This document shows, piece by piece, positions 58,508 through 64,000 of a stretch of 64,000 nucleotides of DNA. The stretch covers positions 1 through 64,000 of the forward strand of contig JAIETF010000032.1 of the NCBI GenBank assembly GCA_019745415.1, read 5' to 3'. Below the pieces are notes generated by a model. It ran no database searches. It had not been told where the DNA came from and worked only from the letters and a program-made list of their open reading frames with translations. This DNA is from Candidatus Obscuribacterales bacterium (GTDB lineage Bacteria > Cyanobacteriota > Vampirovibrionia > Obscuribacterales > Obscuribacteraceae). How positions within the stretch are numbered: position 1 is the first letter of the stretch; every line of letters begins with the position of its first letter. Both the position numbers and the translations under genes were made by a program.

Positions 58508-59278
58508 TCAGTGGCTGTGTTCCAGAAGCAGCAAAGCTGCCATCAGCGCCGTGCCGAGCAGGGCGATGAAGAGGTGGAAGAACGAGTTCTTCAGGTCGGA
58601 GTGCTGACGGATGGACGGCACCAGAGAAGATCCGACCATGTAGAGGAAGGCGCCTGCAGCCACCGGACCCATGATGAGCGGAAAAGTCTCGACCATGGAA
58701 CCGAAGAAGTAAGCCAGGAATACGCCAACCACTGAGACCAGGCCGCTGAGCAGGTTCATCACCACAGCGCGCTTCTTGCTCATGCCGGAATGAACCAGGA
58801 CGGCAAAGTCGCCAAGTTCGATGGGGATTTCGTGCAGAAGCACCGCCAACGTCGTAGCCAGACCGACGGCGGGGTCGAGCAGGAAGGCTGCACCGATGAT
58901 CAAGCCGTCGGTGAGGTTCTCGATGGCATCGCCAATGAGAACCATGTAGCCGACCGGCTTGACCAGATGAGTATCGTGCTTGCCCACCGAATGCAGGAAG
59001 AGGTCGATGGCGAAGAAGATGAAGAATCCCAGCACCACCAACCCGGCGATGAAATGCAGGTCGAAACCCAACTCCTGATGCTCGAGGATGTGCTCGATCG
59101 ATTCGGGAATGAGGTGCAAAACTGCATTTCCGACCATGGTGCCGGCTGCCAGGCTGAGAAAGATTGGGGTGAGGCGTTCGGTTGATTTCTGGGTGGCGGA
59201 GAGAAAGAATGCGCCGACCAGCGAGACCAAGCTCACCGCCACGGCGGCAAGAACGCCGTAGATAAGAAGCATGTTCAT
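58508..59278 (-). CDS. ZIP-family metal transporter
   Basis: 256 residues with eight predicted membrane helices, the ZIP pattern, importing divalent metals such as Zn or Fe. The central metal sites are GDAIENLTDGLIIGAAF, where the usual leading His of the HNxxDG motif is Glu, and LLHEIPIELGDFAVLV, where HEIPxELGD is conserved. ATG 59278 has AAGGAAAC upstream. Ends in a His-containing LLLEHSH. Strong C/G codon bias. Specificity not readable. Confidence 0.9.
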   Translation of the reverse strand: MNMLLIYGVLAAVAVSLVSLVGAFFLSATQKSTERLTPIFLSLAAGTMVGNAVLHLIPESIEHILEHQELGFDLHFIAGLVVLGFFIFFAIDLFLHSVGKHDTHLVKPVGYMVLIGDAIENLTDGLIIGAAFLLDPAVGLATTLAVLLHEIPIELGDFAVLVHSGMSKKRAVVMNLLSGLVSVVGVFLAYFFGSMVETFPLIMGPVAAGAFLYMVGSSLVPSIRQHSDLKNSFFHLFIALLGTALMAALLLLEHSH

Positions 59279-60070
59279 AACAGGTTTCCTTAGTTGTTTC
59301 GCCGGACCAGAGCGTGCTAGTCAACCATCGTGTCTCATGTGGACTGGGACCGATAGAGCTTATGCAGGCTAGTGGTTTTGTTCGGGAATGAGCGTGAGCT
59401 CTTTTGGTTTCCTCGGGCGATTGGTTAAAGGGATGAATGGACCTTTAACATAGGAGAGCGCGGCTAGAGTTCTCAACCAGCATGCATTGCAGCCGTTTGT
59501 ACAGCTTTGCCCCATGGTTCTTGCTGTCGCTCGAGTATTCTCTTGGAACGCCCATATAATTAAGATCCCACCAAATTGGCTGGGACATCTTTCTCATTGA
59601 GTCTTCTATTAAATTAGAACCGACACATTTAGCGCAGGTTAACTTTAGTCCAGGGAACTTTTTCGCGCTTCGCGAAGCTGTGAGAATGACAACCGTTTCC
59701 AGTGTTCAACGATGACAGATAGTAGTAAGTCGACTCTGATAACAGATAAAATGAAGTTTCTCATTAGAAACTAGATAACTGGCTCTGGTGCCGCAATTGA
59801 CAGCGATATTGCAGCAAATTTATCTGCATGCAATAAATAAGCACTAAGAATAGAATTACCAGCCAAGAAAACTATGAAGACTAAGTGCTAAGAATAAGAG
59901 TTCAATTTTTCCTTCTCTGCAAAGCATAATAACTCAAGTTCAGTCAGCCCCCAGGTCTAGATAAGTTTTTCGGTCGAGTTCGTCGGCCTAAACCACATCT
60001 AGCTTTTGCGACTGCAGCTGTTTGGCTTGAATCGTTTTGCTTTGTTGAATCCAAACTAAAGGAGCTCCAC
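59279..60070. other. Intergenic, 792 bp between divergent genes
   Basis: Contains promoters for the ZIP gene and the membrane-protein operon. Weak local hairpins only; no RNA gene or small ORF with a good start recognised. Confidence 0.4.
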
Positions 60071-60538
60071 ATGGAGACCATACTCGGACTCGTCTTTTCG
60101 AGTCTCATCTACTTGTTCACCTATCAGTTCCTGGCACCCTGGTTCAGCGGCCGTCAGGTGACATTCTCCACTCCAGACTTCGGACCGAAGTTTCTCTTTG
60201 GTTTGCTTATGTCAGTCGGCGGCAACGTCCTCATGGGTCTTGTCGTCTTCACTTTCGCAGTGCTGCTCCTGCCTTTCTTCCTGGCAACAGCTGCTTCTCC
60301 TGGCCCGGTCGTCGGTCTGGGAACAATCGCCCTCGTTGGTCTGGTTGGCCTCATGGGCCTGCAGGTCACCAACTGGCTCATGACCATGATCGCTGGCAAG
60401 ATCATGCCCGGCACCATCTCGGTGCCAAATTCCGGCGCTGCCTGGAAGGCTGCTTGGGCTCCCACTCTCTTGGTGGTGTTGCCTTACCTTCTCTTCGTCT
60501 TCTTGCCCATCATTGGCTTCAGCTTGGCTCTGGCTTAG
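60071..60538 (+). CDS. Four-helix membrane protein, 155 residues
   Basis: Four hydrophobic segments with a Gly/Val-rich third one (VVGLGTIALVGLVGLMG), little soluble part, Phe-rich. No family recognised. ATG 60071 has AGGAG upstream. Its stop overlaps the next gene's ribosome site (TAGGAGG), a sign of tight coupling with 60547. Confidence 0.7.
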   Translation: METILGLVFSSLIYLFTYQFLAPWFSGRQVTFSTPDFGPKFLFGLLMSVGGNVLMGLVVFTFAVLLLPFFLATAASPGPVVGLGTIALVGLVGLMGLQVTNWLMTMIAGKIMPGTISVPNSGAAWKAAWAPTLLVVLPYLLFVFLPIIGFSLALA

Positions 60539-60546
60539 GAGGTCGC

Positions 60547-61620
60547 ATGTCTGAATCCCGAGACGATTTCCAAACACTCTCAGTCACTAAAGCCGATCTA
60601 GAAGTCGCCGCTAAGCATGGAGCCATGGCGCCGGCCGACGTCGATTCGCTTTGGCAGGAGCTGACGGCACAGGCTCGCGCCAGAGGCGGTGTCGTCACCG
60701 AAAAGGGCGGTTTTGACCTGGCGCAATTAGCCTGGTATGCAGGCGGCGTCTTAGTCATGATTGCCATGGCCTGGTTCATGGAGCGCGCCCACAACTTCTT
60801 CGGCGTCGGCGGTGTCTTTGGCTTGAGCCTTGCCTATGCTGCTGTATTCGCCTTGCTTGGTAATCGCCTGCGCTTCCAGCTCGGGCAGAAAACAGCAGGC
60901 GGAGTGCTTTTCCTTCTCAGTGTTTTGATGACCCCGGTGGCCACGCTTTCGGGTCTGGAGTTGCTGCAGTTCGCCGACCGGTTGTCGGCCTCTCAAGTTG
61001 CTCTTCTGGCCGAACTGACCACTCTGGGTGCCGGTTTCTTGGTTCTCAGTCGCGTCAAAGTTTCGTTGCTTGCTGCGCCGGTTTTCGGCTCAATGTGGCT
61101 TTTGTCGATGACTGTCGCAGACCTGGTGGCCAGCCCCTATTTCGGTCCCCTCTTCGGCTTTGCCTCTCCGGCCTATCTGAAGGTGTCGATGGCTATCGGC
61201 CTGGCAATTCTGGCTTTGTCGGTTTATATCGATACCCGGGTTGGGCGTCAGGAAGACTATTCCTGGTGGGGCTATCTCTTCGGTACAGCCGCTTTCTGGC
61301 TGCCGCTCACCTTCCTCGACAGCGGCGGTGAAGCCGGCAAGTTCTTCTACTTTGCCTTGAATGTGCTCTTCATGTTGCTTTCGGTGGCGCTGGCCCGCAA
61401 GGTCTTCTTGCTTGTCGGTGCGATCGGCTCGGTGTATTACGTGGTGCACCTGCTCATGACCTATTTCACTAATTCGCTGGCTTTCCCCCTGGCGCTGATG
61501 GTTTTCGCCGGCGCAATCTTCTATTTGGGCCTGCTTTATCGTCGGCACAAGCTCGTGCTCGAGGCAAGGCTGCTGGCTTTCGTGCCGTCGGCTCTGCGTA
61601 GCCGTCTGCCGCGGGGCTGA
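60547..61620 (+). CDS. Multi-pass membrane protein, 357 residues (DUF2157-like)
   Basis: An acidic N-terminal region of about 60 residues with a helix SKLxx-like motif (ADVDSLWQELTAQARA), then about nine membrane helices. The layout, with a soluble N-terminal helix followed by many short helices, resembles DUF2157, but that is tentative. ATG 60547 overlaps the upstream stop with TAGGAGG. 29 bases before corA, so the three genes form one unit. Confidence 0.65.
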   Translation: MSESRDDFQTLSVTKADLEVAAKHGAMAPADVDSLWQELTAQARARGGVVTEKGGFDLAQLAWYAGGVLVMIAMAWFMERAHNFFGVGGVFGLSLAYAAVFALLGNRLRFQLGQKTAGGVLFLLSVLMTPVATLSGLELLQFADRLSASQVALLAELTTLGAGFLVLSRVKVSLLAAPVFGSMWLLSMTVADLVASPYFGPLFGFASPAYLKVSMAIGLAILALSVYIDTRVGRQEDYSWWGYLFGTAAFWLPLTFLDSGGEAGKFFYFALNVLFMLLSVALARKVFLLVGAIGSVYYVVHLLMTYFTNSLAFPLALMVFAGAIFYLGLLYRRHKLVLEARLLAFVPSALRSRLPRG

Positions 61621-61649
61621 AGACTGCAACCTAAGGAGCAGGAGGGTCG

Positions 61650-62759
61650 ATGACTGATACACGCATAAGTGTTATCGCCTTCGGCGCTGATGGCTTGAAA
61701 GAAGAGACCGTCCCTCTGGACGGTCTCAACAGGCTCTCGGAACTAGTCGAGGCAGCTTCCATGATCTGGCTGAATGTGGACGGTCCTTTGCCGCGAGATT
61801 CGGTTTTTCAGATCGGTACTGTCTTCAAGCTGCATCCCCTGGCTTTGGAAGACGTTTTGCATGTCAGACAGCGTGCCAAGTTCGAAGATTACGATAAGCA
61901 CAATTTTCTGGCTCTGCCCATGCCTTTGGTGCAAGTGGAGCGGCGCAGCACCGAGGAAGAGTTGCAGTCTGTACTGACAGAACAGCTCAGCCTTTTCTTC
62001 GGGCGCAACTTCGTCATCACGTTTCAGGAGTTTCCCGGCGGCGACTGTCTGGCGCCCGTGCGCGAGAAACTTAGGCACGATGCCCGTCACAGTCGTAATC
62101 AGAAGGCCGATCATCTGGTTTATCTCATCGTCGATGCGGTCATCGATGCCTATTTCCCTCTTTTGGAGGCTCTCGGAGAGCGCCTGGAAAGTGTGGAAGA
62201 GGACATTCTCTACCGTCATGACCAGAAAGCGCCCGGGCGGATCTATGTGCTCAAGCGCAACGTAATCAAGTTGAGGCGCTGCATCTGGCCCCTTCGTGAA
62301 GCAATTCACACCCTCTTGCGCGACGTCCAACCAGAACTCGTCTCTGCAGAAACTAAGGTCTATCTGCGCGACTGTTATGACCATGCCATCCGCCTCTTAG
62401 ACTTGGTGGAGATGGATCGAGAGCTCTGCTCAGACTTGATGGACCTTCATCTGTCGAGCAGCAGCAATCGAATGAACGAGGTTATGAAAGTGCTGGCCAT
62501 CATAACCACTCTCTTTATTCCGCCGACATTCATTGCTGGTATCTACGGCATGAACTTCAACCCCGACAGGTCGCCATGGAACATGCCGGAGCTGAATTGG
62601 CTCTACGGCTATCCTATGGCTTTGTTCGTCATGACTTCGCTCATGGGCGGGCTGCTTTTCTGGATGCACTGGAAGGGCTGGCTTAAGGGAATCAGTAGCG
62701 CCGGCAGTGAGCGTTCTCTCAAGCGCTCTCTGAAGCGAAAGATCGGCAGCCTAAAGTAG
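61650..62759 (+). CDS. corA: CorA-type Mg/Co transporter
   Basis: 369 residues. The selectivity motif YGMNF, with the following MPELNWLYGYP, lies between the two C-terminal membrane helices (about 290-350). A large soluble N-terminal domain (IWLNVDGPLP, ALEDVLHVRQRAK) precedes it. Imports Mg2+. ATG 61650 has GGAG and AGG upstream. Third gene of the unit, followed by a terminator at 62775. A basic tail (RSLKRSLKRK) ends the protein. Confidence 0.92.
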   Translation: MTDTRISVIAFGADGLKEETVPLDGLNRLSELVEAASMIWLNVDGPLPRDSVFQIGTVFKLHPLALEDVLHVRQRAKFEDYDKHNFLALPMPLVQVERRSTEEELQSVLTEQLSLFFGRNFVITFQEFPGGDCLAPVREKLRHDARHSRNQKADHLVYLIVDAVIDAYFPLLEALGERLESVEEDILYRHDQKAPGRIYVLKRNVIKLRRCIWPLREAIHTLLRDVQPELVSAETKVYLRDCYDHAIRLLDLVEMDRELCSDLMDLHLSSSSNRMNEVMKVLAIITTLFIPPTFIAGIYGMNFNPDRSPWNMPELNWLYGYPMALFVMTSLMGGLLFWMHWKGWLKGISSAGSERSLKRSLKRKIGSLK

Positions 62760-63128
62760 TTTGAATTTTGCTTGGAAAGACGGGGTCAAACGTGACACCG
62801 TCTTTCTATTTTTCTCTTGGATGAGTTTTACTAGACGTTGCAGTAAGTTGTTCGCGCAGGTTTGGCTAGCCAAGGGGTCGTCTGATATTGCTAACTAGGA
62901 CTCTATTAGGAGCGTTTTAGTTGACTTGTAGATGGGCGTGGATGCTAGGACAAGTAATACCCTTAATCTTTTCTTTAGAGTTCGCGCAATCCATAAACCC
63001 TTCAGGTTCGACCGTTACAGCTTTCTTTCGACAACAAGAGTTGTCGTCTAGAGAGCCGGCAAATGTTCCCACCTGACTGAGCGGATTACTGCGTTCCGTG
63101 TGAAACCACTGAATGTGCGAGGCATACC
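62760..63128. other. Intergenic, 369 bp
   Basis: Terminator of the CorA operon and the promoter region of the GNAT gene. Nothing else seen. Confidence 0.45.
62775..62806 (+). terminator. Terminator of the CorA operon
   Basis: GAAAGACGG/CCGTCTTTC followed by TATTTTT on the plus strand. Confidence 0.85.
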
Positions 63129-63605
63129 ATGAACACAACCTCACAAGTTGAAAAACGTGTACAACTTCGCCTTGCTCGAGGCGAAGACAAAGCAGCCATC
63201 GTCGCCATCAGCCGCAGCACTGTGAATTTTGTTGTGGAAGAAGATTGGCTTGACGAGCTGATTCAAGGGAGCAGCCATGCGGTGCTAGTCGCTGTACACG
63301 GCTCCCTAGTGGTAGGTTTCCTCATCTTTGTCGTGCGGGATGATGGCGTCTACATCACCCACATGGCCGTGCACGAGTCGTTCCGTCGTTGCGGCATCGG
63401 CTCGGCATTGATGGGCAAAATCAAGAACGAGATGCAAGACCATGGCAAACATCAGATTTGCATGGTGGTCGAAAGCAACGACAAGCAATGTCTCGATTTC
63501 TGCACTGCAATGGGCTTTCGTTCTGTCAGCCTGCTCTCTGACTACTACGGGCGCGGTCAGTCAGCTCGTTTGCTTTGCTACGAAAAGCAGTCCATGAAGC
63601 GATAG
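63129..63605 (+). CDS. GNAT-family N-acetyltransferase
   Basis: 158 residues, RimI-like. The acetyl-CoA-binding motif is FRRCGIGSALM in place of the R-x-x-G-x-G/A consensus; strand-turn VYITHMAVHESF precedes it and FCTAMGFRSVSLLSDYYG follows, with the Tyr and Gly typical of the family. Substrate amine unknown. ATG 63129 has GAGG six bases upstream. Single gene. Confidence 0.9.
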   Translation: MNTTSQVEKRVQLRLARGEDKAAIVAISRSTVNFVVEEDWLDELIQGSSHAVLVAVHGSLVVGFLIFVVRDDGVYITHMAVHESFRRCGIGSALMGKIKNEMQDHGKHQICMVVESNDKQCLDFCTAMGFRSVSLLSDYYGRGQSARLLCYEKQSMKR

Positions 63606-63676
63606 ACCTTTCTAGCGCTCCAATCCACCCGGCACTCATATATAAAGCTTTAGGCTCAGCCTAGTTCTTGCGGTAT

Positions 63677-63730
63677 CCGGGGATGGAATTGCTACCTTGA
63701 TTTATCGAGGTAGCTTGATCCATCCCCTGG
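63677..63730 (+). terminator. Long hairpin after the GNAT gene
   Basis: CCGGGGATGGA/TCCATCCCC-GG outer stem and GCTACCT/AGGTAGC inner stem. No T-run right behind, so strength uncertain. Confidence 0.55.
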
Positions 63731-63780
63731 AACGAAGATAGGCAAACGGTAGAAAAAGCGATTGGACTTTTACTCTGTTA

Positions 63781-63822
63781 CTTTTTTTTTGAGGAAAATA
63801 CTAGGCGAGATAATAGAATATG
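63781..63822. other. Copy of the recurrent terminator-flanking AT-rich element
   Basis: T9GAGGAA, AATACTAGGCGAGATAATAG on the plus strand, 50 bp beyond the GNAT hairpin. Confidence 0.4.
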
Positions 63823-64000
63823 TGGTTTTTTTTGCTTGGCTAATTACCAGGTCTTGGAGGCGAGAGCGAGAGTGCTTCAAGAAAAGCTGCGGAGAGGAGC
63901 GATAATCATGTTGTCCGGCAGGAGTAAGCTTACTTTAGAGAGCAAGAAACTTGAGGACTCCGTTCTCGCTCATTTCCGATAAGTAATTATCTTGTAGTTT

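Larger units (their letters stand above)
63606..64000. other. Terminal intergenic region, 395 bp
   Basis: A long hairpin (63677-63730) and a copy of the recurrent element; no gene to the window edge. Confidence 0.45.

Overview
The window reads as a chromosomal segment of a Gram-negative-type bacterium with moderate GC. A tentative placement is the non-photosynthetic cyanobacterial sister lineage (Melainabacteria/Vampirovibrionia, Obscuribacter-like). The hints are an R3H/SpoIIIAA-like ATPase of the Ycf45 type, a bacterial GlnRS, a Ser/Thr kinase fused to Sel1 repeats, ATG, GTG and TTG starts, and clear Shine-Dalgarno sites. The assignment is inference; no rRNA is present. Codon usage is split. 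Genes at about 20.4-31.2, 36.2-40.8, 50.3-52.1, 53.2-56.8 and 58.5-62.8 kb end codons mostly in C/G, while their neighbours use T/A-ending codons freely.

Layout. 0-9.6 kb (minus): glycogen debranching enzyme, acyl-CoA dehydrogenase, an acetolactate synthase-aldehyde dehydrogenase fusion, malate dehydrogenase and a HAD hydrolase, all central carbon metabolism. 9.9-16.4 kb: small membrane proteins (one DUF502), a secreted protein with eleven curlin-like 15-residue repeats, a secreted Asn/Gln-rich partner and a LysM protein. 16.6-18.4 kb: glnS tail to tail with a tRNA-Gln(CUG). 18.6-20.3 kb: two nearly identical 0.87-kb tandem copies of what looks like a large structured noncoding RNA. This is the most unusual object in the window.

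20.4-27.4 kb (minus): a four-gene operon of a MoxR AAA+ ATPase, a membrane protein combining an HExxH protease-like domain with a C-terminal vWA domain, and two helical proteins. 28.0-31.2 kb (minus): nucleoside-hydrolase-like, Nudix and nucleoside-hydrolase genes, probably nucleotide salvage. 31.6-43 kb: Zn-ribbon kinase-Sel1 protein, LRR protein, cell-wall amidase, oligoendopeptidase F, adenylate kinase, ClpP-like protease and several unknowns. 43-50 kb: R3H ATPase, Orn/Lys/Arg decarboxylase and small proteins. 50-57 kb: an M4-type metallopeptidase, then a C/G-ending cluster of a zinc-ribbon protein, a HAD protein, TruD and a 71-residue protein. 57-64 kb: an inositol-monophosphatase-family enzyme, ZIP transporter, a membrane-protein pair with CorA, and a GNAT acetyltransferase.

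Most transcription units end in strong intrinsic-terminator hairpins. Just beyond many of them lies a short AT-rich element (usually a T-tract, then a TACTA core, then a TATAAT-like box). I see about ten examples and do not recognise the element.
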